Shown here piece by piece: positions 47,292 through 56,466 of a DNA stretch of 64,000 bases. The stretch comes from Pseudomonas sp. NC02. GTDB lineage: Bacteria; Pseudomonadota; Gammaproteobacteria; Pseudomonadales; Pseudomonadaceae. Every line of letters begins with the position of its first letter. The stretch's first letter is position 1. Position numbers and translations under genes: made by a program. The notes below the pieces were generated by a model. The model was given only the letters and a program-made list of their open reading frames with translations, did no database searches and was not told the origin of the DNA. The DNA lies in NCBI RefSeq assembly GCF_002874965.1, contig NZ_CP025624.1, forward strand, positions 3,038,001 to 3,102,000. The letters are read 5' to 3'.

Positions 47292-49451
47292 TCACACCTC
47301 GTCCTCATGCTGCAATTCAAACAGCAGCAGCGAACGCCCGGTGACCGCGTATTCGTGATCGAAATCGAAGCGTTCCTGGCCACGCACTGCCGGCTGGTTG
47401 GTGTCGAGCATGCAGGTCCAGAAGCCGCCATCCGGCACCGGTGGCAGGCGGAAATTGACCATGTCGTGGTGGGCATTGACCACCAGCAGCAACGTGGCAT
47501 CGGCCCCCGGGCGGCGAATCCCGGTTTCCTGGGCGCGGCCATCCATCAGCATGCCCAGGCAACGGCCATGGCTGTCCTGCCATTGCTCGATGGTCATTTC
47601 ATCGCCGCTCGGCGCGAGCCAGGTGACGTCCTTGACCCCGATATCTTCGTTGTAGTCGCCCACCAGGAAGCGCCCGCGACGCAGGATCGGGTACGCCAGG
47701 CGCAACTTGATCAGGCGCTTGACGAACTTGAGCAGGGCCTTGCCGTCTTCATCCAGTTCCCAATTGATCCAGCCGATCTCGCTGTCCTGGCAGTAGGCGT
47801 TGTTGTTGCCGTGCTGGGTCCGGGCGAACTCGTCACCGGCTACCAGCATTGGCGTGCCCTGGGCCAGCAGCAGGGTGGCGAAGAAATTGCGCATCTGGCG
47901 CAGGCGCAGCGCGTTGATTTCCGGGTCGTCGGTAGGGCCTTCGACACCGTGGTTCCACGACAGGTTGTTGTTGCTGCCGTCCTGGTTGTTCTCGTCGTTG
48001 GCTTCGTTGTGTTTGTCGTTGTAGGACACCAGGTCGTGCAGGGTGAAACCGTCGTGGGCGGTGATGAAGTTCACCGAGCTGTACGGCCGGCGGCCGCGCT
48101 GGTTGAACATCTCGCCCGAGGCGGTCATGCGTCCGGCGAAGTCGGCCAGTTGGCCGTCGTCACCTTTCCAGAACGAGCGCACGGTGTCGCGGAAACGGTC
48201 GTTCCATTCCACCCAGCCCGGCGGGAAACCGCCGACCTGATAGCCGCCGGGGCCACAGTCCCACGGCTCGGCAATCATTTTCACCTGGCGCAGCACCGGG
48301 TCCTGGCGGCAGGCCACGAGGAAGCTGTGGCGCTCGTCGAAACCGTCGCGGTAGCGGCCAAGGATGGTTGCCAGGTCGAAGCGGAAGCCGTCGACATGCA
48401 TCTCGGTCGCCCAGTAGCGCAACGAGTCGGTGACCATTTGCAGCACGCACGGGTGGCTCAGGTCGAGGGTGTTGCCGGTGCCGGAATCGTTGATGTAGAA
48501 GCGCTTGTCATCGGGCATCAGGCGGTAGTACGAGGCGTTGTCGATGCCGCGCATGGACAGCGTCGGGCCTTGCTCGTTGCCTTCGGCGGTGTGGTTGTAG
48601 ACCACGTCCAGGATCACTTCCAGCTTGGCTTCGTGCAGGTGCGCGACCATTTCCTTGAACTCGGCGATCTTGCCGCTGGCCAGGTAGCGCGGGTCCGGGG
48701 CGAAGAAGGCGATGCTGTTGTAGCCCCAGTAGTTGGTCATGCCTTTTTGCAGCAGGTGCTGGTCGTTGACGAAGGCGTGCACCGGCAGCAACTCGACCGA
48801 TGACACACCCAACTGGCGAATGTGCTTGAGCACATCGTCGACCATCAGCCCGGCGCAGGTGCCGCGCACTTCCTCAGGCACCGAAGGGTGGCGCATGGTG
48901 ATGCCGCGCAGGTGGGTTTCATAAATGATCGTGCGATCCCACGGCGTGCGCACTGGCTGGTCGTTGCCCCAGGTGTGGGCCGGGTCGATGACTTTGCACT
49001 TGGGCACGAAGGGCGCGCTGTCGCGTTCGTCGAAACTGAGGTCGGCGTCCGGATGGCCGATGGTGTAGCCAAACAGGGCCTCGGACCATTTGAGCTCGCC
49101 CACCAGCTGTTTGGCGTAGGGGTCGATCAGCAATTTGTTGTGGTTGAAGCGATGACCGTTGGCCGGGTCATAGGGACCGTACACGCGGTAGCCGTAGATC
49201 AGCCCGGGGTGGGCGTCGGGCAGGTAGCCGTGGAAGGTTTCGTCGGTGTATTCCGGCAGTTCGATGCGCTCCAGCTCGACTTCGCCGCTGTCGTCGAAGA
49301 TGCACAGTTCGACTTTGGTGGCGTTGGCCGAGAACAGCGCAAAGTTGACCCCCAGACCGTCCCAGGTCGCGCCGAGAGGGAAGGGCAAACCTTCACGAAT
49401 CCGCGACGGCTCGTTTTCCGGCGTCGAGTTGGGTTTGTTGGGTTTGCTCAT
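47292..49451 (-). CDS. glgX: Glycogen debranching enzyme (isoamylase type)
   Basis: A 719-residue GH13_11 enzyme that hydrolyses alpha-1,6 branches of glucan. It has an N-terminal CBM48 domain (PFPLGATWDGLGVNFALFSANA), the barrel with ILDVVYNHTAEG, nucleophile in HVDGFRFDLATILGR, the acid Glu in MIAEPWDCGPGGYQVG and FITAHDGFTLHDLVSYNDKHNEAN. The start at 49451 has AGGAG eight bases before it. It lies downstream of the DUF2934 gene by 123 bases. It would supply linear malto-oligosaccharides for TreY, and it leads directly into the PIG-L cassette. Confidence 0.97.
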   Translation of the reverse strand: MSKPNKPNSTPENEPSRIREGLPFPLGATWDGLGVNFALFSANATKVELCIFDDSGEVELERIELPEYTDETFHGYLPDAHPGLIYGYRVYGPYDPANGHRFNHNKLLIDPYAKQLVGELKWSEALFGYTIGHPDADLSFDERDSAPFVPKCKVIDPAHTWGNDQPVRTPWDRTIIYETHLRGITMRHPSVPEEVRGTCAGLMVDDVLKHIRQLGVSSVELLPVHAFVNDQHLLQKGMTNYWGYNSIAFFAPDPRYLASGKIAEFKEMVAHLHEAKLEVILDVVYNHTAEGNEQGPTLSMRGIDNASYYRLMPDDKRFYINDSGTGNTLDLSHPCVLQMVTDSLRYWATEMHVDGFRFDLATILGRYRDGFDERHSFLVACRQDPVLRQVKMIAEPWDCGPGGYQVGGFPPGWVEWNDRFRDTVRSFWKGDDGQLADFAGRMTASGEMFNQRGRRPYSSVNFITAHDGFTLHDLVSYNDKHNEANDENNQDGSNNNLSWNHGVEGPTDDPEINALRLRQMRNFFATLLLAQGTPMLVAGDEFARTQHGNNNAYCQDSEIGWINWELDEDGKALLKFVKRLIKLRLAYPILRRGRFLVGDYNEDIGVKDVTWLAPSGDEMTIEQWQDSHGRCLGMLMDGRAQETGIRRPGADATLLLVVNAHHDMVNFRLPPVPDGGFWTCMLDTNQPAVRGQERFDFDHEYAVTGRSLLLFELQHEDEV

Positions 49452-49574
49452 TGAGATGCTCCTGCAAAAGGGTTTTTCCGGGCCGAACGGGGCCATTCCG
49501 GCGTGATGCCGGGTAGATATCGGTAGTTGGATAGCCTCCTGCGGTGCGGGCGCACCTGCAGGAGGATCTTTGGG

Positions 49575-49841
49575 TCAGGGTGCCTTGGGCTTCTTCGCAG
49601 CAGGCTTCTTCGCCGCCGGCACTGCGCTTGGCTTGGCTGCCGGTTTGGGCGCTGCCGCTGCGGGCTTGGCTTTTGGCTTGGCCTTGGCGGCGGCCTTCGG
49701 TGCCTTGGATGGCGTCAGCGCTTCGGCTTCCGCCAGTTTGCGCGCCATTTCCCAGTGTCGTGCGTCCTCGCCATGGGGTTTACCTTCAGATTCCCAGATC
49801 TGATGTGCCAATTCGCGGATGCGTTTGTCTTCAGTACTCAT
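49575..49841 (-). CDS. DUF2934 protein with Ala/Lys/Pro-rich tail
   Basis: An 88-residue protein. The first 45 residues form a DUF2934 domain (STEDKRIRELAHQIWESEGKPHG...HWEMARKLAEAEAL). The remaining half is a basic low-complexity tail of repeated KPAA, KAKP and AAKK units, similar in composition to histone H1-like proteins such as AlgP. DUF2934 genes accompany the treY-glgX genes in several pseudomonads. Their role is unknown; the tail could bind DNA, polyanions or glucan-associated partners. GAGGAG precedes the ATG at 49841. Confidence 0.88.
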   Translation of the reverse strand: MSTEDKRIRELAHQIWESEGKPHGEDARHWEMARKLAEAEALTPSKAPKAAAKAKPKAKPAAAAPKPAAKPSAVPAAKKPAAKKPKAP

Positions 49842-49864
49842 CGCAATGCTCCTCACAGAAAATT

Positions 49865-52621
49865 TCAGCTTTCTTGATCATCAGGATTGATAAAGACATT
49901 GACCGGGAAATCCCCCAGGGCAGCGCTGATCATGAGCTCCTTGTTTGGTGTGACTGCGCCTGTTCGGAAAAGTCCCTTCCAATTTTGGGTTGGAGCGGCG
50001 AACGGTAATCGGACCCGGGTATCGCCCCAAATCTGCGCGTTGATCAGGGGATACACACCGTTTTCAAGCAGCCGGTGAGGCCAGCGTGGCACCACCACCA
50101 GCAGCTGTTTGCCCTGGTATTCGCGGTAGAAAGCGACCACCCGCTCGGCGTGTTCGCCCACCACTTCCAGAGGCTCGTACGTGCCCTGGCGAAACAGTTG
50201 CGGATGCGCCTTGCGCAACCCCAGGACCTGGCTGATCAACGCCTGTTTTATACGCCCGTCATGCCAGTTGAACATCAGCTCGCCGATGTCCGGTGGTGTG
50301 TGCAGGCCCTGTCGCCGTGCGGGGTAGTCCACCGGGCGGCGGTTGTCAGGGTCCACCAATGTGAAGTCCCAGAACTCATCACCCTGGTACAGGTCCGGCA
50401 CGCCCGGCACGGTGAGGCGAAGCAAGGATTGCGCCAGCCCGTTGAGCGCGCCGGCCGGGGCGATGGCCTGGGCGGCCTCGCCGATGGCATCGCGCAGGGT
50501 CTTGCCGGCGTCCTCCAGCAGCAGCCGTGACAGGAACGCTTCGACACCTTGCTCGTACAACTCGTTGGGTGCGCTCCAGCTGCTGTTGAGCTTGGCTTCA
50601 CGCAGGGCTTTTTGCTGCCACTGCCACAGGCGCTGGTGATAGTCCGCCAGGCCCTCGGTATCGTCGCGGTGCAGGTCCAGCGGCCAACTGCCCAGCAGCA
50701 CCTGATAGAGGATCAGTTCGTCACCCGCGGACGGCGTGTTGGCATCGCTGCGCAGGCGGGCGGCGAGGGGGCGCCATTGCTCCACCTGCTCGGCATACCA
50801 GTCGGCGGCCTCGCTGAGCACGGCCAGGCGCGCACGGGTATCTTCGCCGCGCTTGTGGTCGTGGGTGGCGGTGGCCAGCAGGTTGTCGGGGAAGGTGCGC
50901 AGGCGTTGCTGATTGACCGCGTGGAAGTCTTCCAGCGGGGCGCTGAATTGTTCGGTGCTGAAACCCACGTCATTGCGCGACAACAACACACCCGAGCGGT
51001 AGAACGCAGTGTCTTCCACGGCCTTGGCCGCCGCCGGCGAGGTCAGTTGCTGGAAGCGTACGCAGGCGTGCTTGAGCATCTTGCGTTTGCGGCCCAGGGG
51101 GCGGTCGCGCCAGGGTTGGCCGCCGAGCCATTTTTCCAGGTAGTCGAGCACCGGCCAGTCGCCTTCGCTCAAGGTGCTGCGGGCACCGGCCAGGGCTTGC
51201 AGGAAAAACACGTCATCCAGTTCGCTGCGGCCCCGGGCGCTGATGTAGGTGCGGTACACCGGGAAATGCACGATCAGTTCCTGCAACGCGCGGCGAATTG
51301 CACCCAGGGTCAGGTCGCGGCTCATCACATCGTCCCGGGCCACTTGCAGCAGGGCCTGGGCCACACTTTCAAAATCCCCGGCCAGGGAACCGTTGAGGAT
51401 CTGCTGCCGGGCCAGCCAGGCTTCTTCGATAAATGAAGACGGGCGTTCGGTGTGGCGGGTCCATAACTCGGCCAGGGGTTCGAAGCCCTTCGGGTCATGT
51501 TGCAGCAATGACAGCTGGTTCATGAATTCGTAGCCGGTGGTGCCGTCCACGCGCCAGTCTTCACGCAAGGTTTCGCCTTCGCCGAGGATCTTCTCGACGA
51601 AGATCGGCAAGTGCCGCCCACTCGCCAGCGAGTCCACCCGGCGGCGCAGCTTGCGGCAGTAACCGCGCGGGTCGGCGAGGCCGTCGATGTGGTCGATGCG
51701 CAGGCCGTCGATCAGGCCTTCGCTGATCAGCTGGAAGATCTTGCCGTGGGTCGCTTCGAACACCGCGCTGCGTTCAACCCGCAGGCCGCCCAGCTCGTTG
51801 ACGTCGAAGAACCGCCGCCAGTTGATATCGTCCGCCGCCGTGCGCCAGCTGGCCAGGCGATAGCTTTGTTGTTCCAGCAGGTGGTGCAGGCGGGCGAAAC
51901 CTTCGGGATGGCGGGCGTCGTAGAGGTCGAGGTTCGCTTCGATGGCCTTCAGGGTTTCGGGGTCGCGGGCGGCCTCGATCAGTTCCTGTTTCAGCGCGGC
52001 GGCCTGGGGATAGGCGTCCGGCTGGTAGGCCAGGCTGCTGAAGCGATCGGCCAGTGACTTGACGGGCACCAGCTCGCCGTATTCCCGCGGGCAGATCGGG
52101 AAGCGATGTTCGTAATGCTCGACGTAGAAGCTGCCGTGCAGCGGGTCGAAGCGCAGCGGCAGGGCACCCGACTGCAGGGCTTCGCCGTAGTCGCTGCCCA
52201 GGAACGGCATCAGCAGTTGGCCCTTGAGCAGCGGGTCTGGCGAGTGCCATTGAATGTCGAAGAATTCGCTGTAGGGACTCAGGCGACCCCATTCCAGCAA
52301 GTCCAGCCACCACAGATTATCGGCACCGCCGACGGCCATGTGGTTGGACACGATATCGAGGATCAGCCCCATGTCATGTTCGCGCAACGCCGCAACCAAT
52401 CGCCGCAGCGCCGGTTCGCCGCCCAGCTCGGGATTGACGGTGGTGGGATCGACCACGTCATAGCCGTGCATCGAACCGGCGCGGGCGCTCAGCAATGGCG
52501 AGGCGTAGAGGTGGCTGATGCCCAGTTCGGCGAAGTACGGCACCAGTGGCACGGCGTCGTCGAGGGTGAAGCCCTTATGAAATTGCAGGCGCTGGGTAGC
52601 CCGTAGCGTCAATGCTTTCAT
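49865..52621 (-). CDS. treY: Maltooligosyltrehalose synthase
   Basis: A 918-residue GH13_26 enzyme that rearranges the reducing end of malto-oligosaccharides to an alpha,alpha-1,1 linkage. It begins RATQRLQFHKGFTLDDAVPLVPYFAELGISHLYASP and has ILDIVSNHMA, the nucleophile in LIDGLRIDHIDGLADP, the acid Glu in IFVEKILGEGE, and C-terminal VPDLYQGDEFWDFTLVDPDNRRPVDY. The start overlaps the malQ stop by four bases. With TreZ it converts glucan to trehalose. Confidence 0.96.
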   Translation of the reverse strand: MKALTLRATQRLQFHKGFTLDDAVPLVPYFAELGISHLYASPLLSARAGSMHGYDVVDPTTVNPELGGEPALRRLVAALREHDMGLILDIVSNHMAVGGADNLWWLDLLEWGRLSPYSEFFDIQWHSPDPLLKGQLLMPFLGSDYGEALQSGALPLRFDPLHGSFYVEHYEHRFPICPREYGELVPVKSLADRFSSLAYQPDAYPQAAALKQELIEAARDPETLKAIEANLDLYDARHPEGFARLHHLLEQQSYRLASWRTAADDINWRRFFDVNELGGLRVERSAVFEATHGKIFQLISEGLIDGLRIDHIDGLADPRGYCRKLRRRVDSLASGRHLPIFVEKILGEGETLREDWRVDGTTGYEFMNQLSLLQHDPKGFEPLAELWTRHTERPSSFIEEAWLARQQILNGSLAGDFESVAQALLQVARDDVMSRDLTLGAIRRALQELIVHFPVYRTYISARGRSELDDVFFLQALAGARSTLSEGDWPVLDYLEKWLGGQPWRDRPLGRKRKMLKHACVRFQQLTSPAAAKAVEDTAFYRSGVLLSRNDVGFSTEQFSAPLEDFHAVNQQRLRTFPDNLLATATHDHKRGEDTRARLAVLSEAADWYAEQVEQWRPLAARLRSDANTPSAGDELILYQVLLGSWPLDLHRDDTEGLADYHQRLWQWQQKALREAKLNSSWSAPNELYEQGVEAFLSRLLLEDAGKTLRDAIGEAAQAIAPAGALNGLAQSLLRLTVPGVPDLYQGDEFWDFTLVDPDNRRPVDYPARRQGLHTPPDIGELMFNWHDGRIKQALISQVLGLRKAHPQLFRQGTYEPLEVVGEHAERVVAFYREYQGKQLLVVVPRWPHRLLENGVYPLINAQIWGDTRVRLPFAAPTQNWKGLFRTGAVTPNKELMISAALGDFPVNVFINPDDQES

Positions 52622-54702
52622 CGGTCACGCTCTTGGGCCTGGATGCGCGCCACGGCCAGCAGCTCAAGGCGGCGGGCGGCATTGTCGTCATCGAGCAGGG
52701 TGGCGGCATCGCCCGGCAGGCGGCGGCGCCAGTTCGGGTGGGTGTCGGTGGTGCCGGGCAGGTTGGATTGTTCCTCGACCCCCAGGGCGTCCTCCAGCGG
52801 CAGCAATACCAAGGGTGCGCGGGTGTGGCCCAGGTAGCGCACGCTGGCGTCGATGACGTGGTCGGTTTCGTTGCGCACTTCGTCGATGAAGTTCTGCGGG
52901 TCCTGGCTCAAGGCCTGGCGCAGCGCCTGGCGTTCCCGCAGGCGGTGTTCGCTCCATTGCTCGACGGTGGGTGCATCGATCAGGCCCAGCTGGACATTCC
53001 AGTCGATATCGCGGCTATGCCACCAACCGTTGAGGGTCGGCAGGTCGTGGGTGCTGGTGGTGGCCAGTGCGTTGTCCGGCCAATCGAGGATCGGCTTGAA
53101 CTGGCCGCCGTGGTCTTGTTCGAACAGCAGCACGCGCATCCCAAGGATTGAGCGCGCGATGAGTTTTTCCCGCAGGCCGTCGGGTACGGTGCCGAGGTCT
53201 TCACCGAGGACGATCGCCTGGTGGCGGCTCGACTCCAGGGCCAACAGCCGCAGCAGGTCATCCACCGGGTAATACAGGTAGGCGCCGTCCCGTGGCGAGG
53301 CGTCCATCGGGATCACCCACAGGCGTTGCAGGCCCATCACATGGTCGATGCGCAAGCCGCCGGCGTGGGCGAAGTTGGCCCGCAGCATTTCGATAAACGC
53401 GCGAAAGCCGTTGCGCTTGAGGCCTTCGGGGGAAAACGCGGAAATACCCCAGCCCTGGCCGGCACGGTTGAGGATGTCAGGTGGCGCACCCACGGTCAGT
53501 TCCGCCAACAGTTCATCCTGGCGGCTCCAGGCCTGGCTGCCGCCGCCGTCGGCGCCGACTGCGAGGTCGGCGATCAGGCCGACACCCATGCCGCTGCCGC
53601 GCGCCGCTTGTTGCGCGCGTTCCAGGCACCGGGCAATCAGCCATTGGCTGAAGGCGTAAAAGCCGATTTCGTCCCGATTGGCTTCGGCAAACTGCACCAG
53701 GGCCGGGCTTTGCGGGCTGTGCCAGTCCTCTGGCCAGTGGCGCCAGTCGAGGCTCTCGCCGTTGGCCGCGCGTTCGGCTTGTACGGCTTCGAAGCGGCAG
53801 TGGTTTTCCAGGGCTTCACCGCCAGCCTGGCGGAAGCTCAGGAAGTCGGCATGTTGCGGGTGGTCGCCCTGGCGGAAGTCGTCATACAGGGTGCGCAACA
53901 GGCGCTGCTTGGCTTTGGCCGCGGCCGGCCAGTCGATCAGGCTTTGTTGCTCAAGGTCATTCAATTCGTCGGCCAGCCCGCTGGCTTCGATGGCAGTTTG
54001 CACCGCACGTTCGCCGAGGATGCAGCCGGGGGACGCGTACAAACTGTTGAGGAACAGGCGGCTGGACGGGGAATAGGGGCTGAAGCGCTCGGTGTCGGCG
54101 CTGAACATCGCGTGCATCGGGCTGATGGCCAGGGCGTCGGCGCCGCGTTCGGCGGCGGCGCGGGCCAGTTGTTCCAGGGCCTGGGTATCGCCAAAGCCGC
54201 CGTCGCCGCTGCGGCGCAGGGAATACAGCTGGGCGCTCAGGCCCCAGGCGCGGGCGGTCTGGGTGTCGACCGCTTCTGCGACGGTGTAGCAATGCGTCGG
54301 TGCCACGGCCAGGGTGAAATGCTGGTCGGCAATATGCACTTGTTGGTAGCCGACCGGAATCGAGCCGGGCAACACCGCGTTCTCGTCCAGGCTCAGGTCC
54401 AGCACGCTGGAATCCTCGAGGTGAACCTGGCACGGCGTACCGGGGGCGAAGTAGCGCGCCAGGTCCAGGCCGGCGCCGCTGTCGACGGTCATCAGGGGCG
54501 GCAGGTGCTTGTCTTGTTGCACGCGTTCGAGGTCCAGCAGGCTGGCTTCGATCTCGGCGTCGCTGTCGGCCAGGTGGCCCAGGCCTTTGAGCACGGCGCG
54601 CAGGGCGTCGGGCTTTACATGTTGCGGGCGGCCATTCGCGTCGATCCAATCGACGGCCAGGCCCGCTCGGCTGGCGAGTATTTCCAATTGCGCGTCGCTC
54701 AA
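52618..54702 (-). CDS. malQ: 4-alpha-glucanotransferase (amylomaltase)
   Basis: A 694-residue GH77 enzyme that moves alpha-1,4-glucan segments between acceptors. Motifs include AWGLSAQLYSLRRSGDGGFGD, LRIDHVMGLQRLWVIP with the nucleophile Asp, the acid Glu in VLGEDLGTVPDGLRE and the late Asp in TSTHDLPTLNGWW. The length equals the long bacterial MalQ type with an N-terminal extension of about 130 residues. Both ends overlap neighbours (treZ before, treY after) by four bases. It recycles short glucans left by GlgX and TreZ. Confidence 0.96.
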   Translation of the reverse strand: MSDAQLEILASRAGLAVDWIDANGRPQHVKPDALRAVLKGLGHLADSDAEIEASLLDLERVQQDKHLPPLMTVDSGAGLDLARYFAPGTPCQVHLEDSSVLDLSLDENAVLPGSIPVGYQQVHIADQHFTLAVAPTHCYTVAEAVDTQTARAWGLSAQLYSLRRSGDGGFGDTQALEQLARAAAERGADALAISPMHAMFSADTERFSPYSPSSRLFLNSLYASPGCILGERAVQTAIEASGLADELNDLEQQSLIDWPAAAKAKQRLLRTLYDDFRQGDHPQHADFLSFRQAGGEALENHCRFEAVQAERAANGESLDWRHWPEDWHSPQSPALVQFAEANRDEIGFYAFSQWLIARCLERAQQAARGSGMGVGLIADLAVGADGGGSQAWSRQDELLAELTVGAPPDILNRAGQGWGISAFSPEGLKRNGFRAFIEMLRANFAHAGGLRIDHVMGLQRLWVIPMDASPRDGAYLYYPVDDLLRLLALESSRHQAIVLGEDLGTVPDGLREKLIARSILGMRVLLFEQDHGGQFKPILDWPDNALATTSTHDLPTLNGWWHSRDIDWNVQLGLIDAPTVEQWSEHRLRERQALRQALSQDPQNFIDEVRNETDHVIDASVRYLGHTRAPLVLLPLEDALGVEEQSNLPGTTDTHPNWRRRLPGDAATLLDDDNAARRLELLAVARIQAQERDR

Positions 54703-56450
54703 GGGTGCTCTCCAACAGGGGAATGGGTGAGGCTGACGCGGGCGCTGAGGGGAGCCAATTGTTCGGCCCCGCTGGCCTGCGTCACAAATAGGAGGTGCTC
54801 GGCAGCCGGGTAGTTCAGAGAATCGGCGCTCAGGTTGAGGTCGATCTGCAACAGGCTGCCATTGCCCAGGCGCCAGCGCGCCGTGACCGCGCCCTCCGCC
54901 AGCACGTGCGCACCCAGGGCCATGCTGCCGGGCAGGTGCGGCACGATATGTTGGTGGCGCAGGCTCAACAGGTGCCGGTAGAGCTGCGAGTCGCCGCAGT
55001 CGGCGAGGGCGGGTGCCGAGCGGCGGAAGGTTTGCAGGGAGTTGGGGTCGGGAATGCGTTCGCGGCGTTCGGGGTCGCTGAACGCGGCAAAGTCGGCAAA
55101 CTCGTTGCGCCGGCCTTCACGTACCGCCTCGGCCAGTTCGCCGTGATGGTCGGTGAAGAACAGGAACGGCTCCTCGGCGTTGACTTCATCGCCCATGAAC
55201 ATCAGCGGGATCATCGGCGACATCAGCAGCAAGGTCGTCGCGGCGCTCAGGGCCTGGGGCGAACACAGTTGATGCAGGCGTTCGCCCAGGGCGCGGTTGC
55301 CGATCTGGTCGTGGTTCTGCAGGAACAGCACAAAGGCGCTGGGCGGCAGGTGCCCGCTGGGCTCGCCGCGCGTGTGGCCGTGGCGCGTGGTGTGGCCCTG
55401 GTAGATAAACCCTTCGCTCAGGCAGCGCGCCAGTTTTCCCGTGGGGTCCTGGGCGAAATCGCTGTAGTAGGCGTCGGTTTCGCCGGTGAGCAGCACGTGC
55501 AGGGCGTTGTGGCCGTCATCGTTCCACTGGGCGTCGAAACCGCTTTCCAGCAGGCTGGCCTGGTTGAATTCGTTTTCCAGCACCAGCCACACATGCCGCC
55601 CCGTGTCGACTTGCTGGCGTACTTTTTGCGCCAGCTCCTGCAGAAATTCGGGATCGTTGATGGCGTGCACGGCGTCCAGGCGCAGGCCGTCGAAGCGGTA
55701 TTCCAGCAGCCACATCAGGGCGTTGTCGATGAAGAAATCCCGGACCTCCCGGCGATCAAAGTCGATGCCCGCGCCCCAGGGCGTGTGCACGTCTTCGCGA
55801 AAGAAACCCTTGGCGTAGGTGCCGAGGTAGTTGCCGTCGGGGCCGAAGTGGTTGTAGACCACATCGAGGATTACCGCGAGGCCATAGTGGTGCGCACTGT
55901 CGATCAGCTGTTTGAGCTGCTCGGGCGAACCGTAGGAGGATTGGGGAGCGTAGGGCAGGACACCGTCGTAACCCCAGTTGCGTTCGCCGGGGAATTGCGC
56001 GATGGGCATCAGCTCAATGGCGGTGACCCCCAGTTCGGCGAGGCGCGGCAGTTGTTTCTCGACCTCGGCGTAGCCCCCCAGTACGCCCACGTGTATCTCG
56101 TAGATCACCGCTTCGTGCCACGGCCGGCCTTGCCAGTGGCTTTGGCGCCACTGATAGGCCAGGGGGGCGACCACCACGCTGAAGCCGTGAACGTCCGTGG
56201 CCTGTGCCCGGGAAGCCGGGTCGGGAACGTCCTGTTCGCCGTCGATGTTGTAGCGGTAGCGGGTGCCCGGCGGGCATTGCAGCTGCACCACAAACCAGCC
56301 ATCGGCCTGGGGCAGCATCGCTACCGATTTTCCTTCCTCAAATTCAACGCTGACATAAAACGCGTCTGGCGCCCATAACGCGAAGCGGGTGTGTTCCGCA
56401 TCCAGCATGATCGCGCCGTGGGGCCAGGTTTCCAGAGTCCGTGACGGCAT
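54699..56450 (-). CDS. treZ: Malto-oligosyltrehalose trehalohydrolase
   Basis: A 583-residue GH13_10 enzyme that releases trehalose from maltooligosyltrehalose. It has an N-terminal beta domain (TRFALWAPDAFYVSVEFEEG), YEIHVGVLGGYAEVEKQLP, VILDVVYNHFGPDGNYLG, the nucleophile in YRFDGLRLDAVHAI, the acid Glu in WLVLENEFNQASLL, and FLQNHDQIGNRALGERL. The gene lies 16 bases after the glgA stop, and its end overlaps the malQ start. Confidence 0.96.
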   Translation of the reverse strand: MPSRTLETWPHGAIMLDAEHTRFALWAPDAFYVSVEFEEGKSVAMLPQADGWFVVQLQCPPGTRYRYNIDGEQDVPDPASRAQATDVHGFSVVVAPLAYQWRQSHWQGRPWHEAVIYEIHVGVLGGYAEVEKQLPRLAELGVTAIELMPIAQFPGERNWGYDGVLPYAPQSSYGSPEQLKQLIDSAHHYGLAVILDVVYNHFGPDGNYLGTYAKGFFREDVHTPWGAGIDFDRREVRDFFIDNALMWLLEYRFDGLRLDAVHAINDPEFLQELAQKVRQQVDTGRHVWLVLENEFNQASLLESGFDAQWNDDGHNALHVLLTGETDAYYSDFAQDPTGKLARCLSEGFIYQGHTTRHGHTRGEPSGHLPPSAFVLFLQNHDQIGNRALGERLHQLCSPQALSAATTLLLMSPMIPLMFMGDEVNAEEPFLFFTDHHGELAEAVREGRRNEFADFAAFSDPERRERIPDPNSLQTFRRSAPALADCGDSQLYRHLLSLRHQHIVPHLPGSMALGAHVLAEGAVTARWRLGNGSLLQIDLNLSADSLNYPAAEHLLFVTQASGAEQLAPLSARVSLTHSPVGEHP

Positions 56451-56466
56451 CTATGAAGACCTCTTT

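Noticed and set aside
47289..48803. 504-codon plus-strand frame opposite glgX
   Set aside because: Shadow of glgX; Val/Ala/His/Gln-rich with no domain.
53221..56378. Two long plus-strand frames (530 and 527 codons) opposite malQ and treZ
   Set aside because: Shadow frames over catalytically complete genes.
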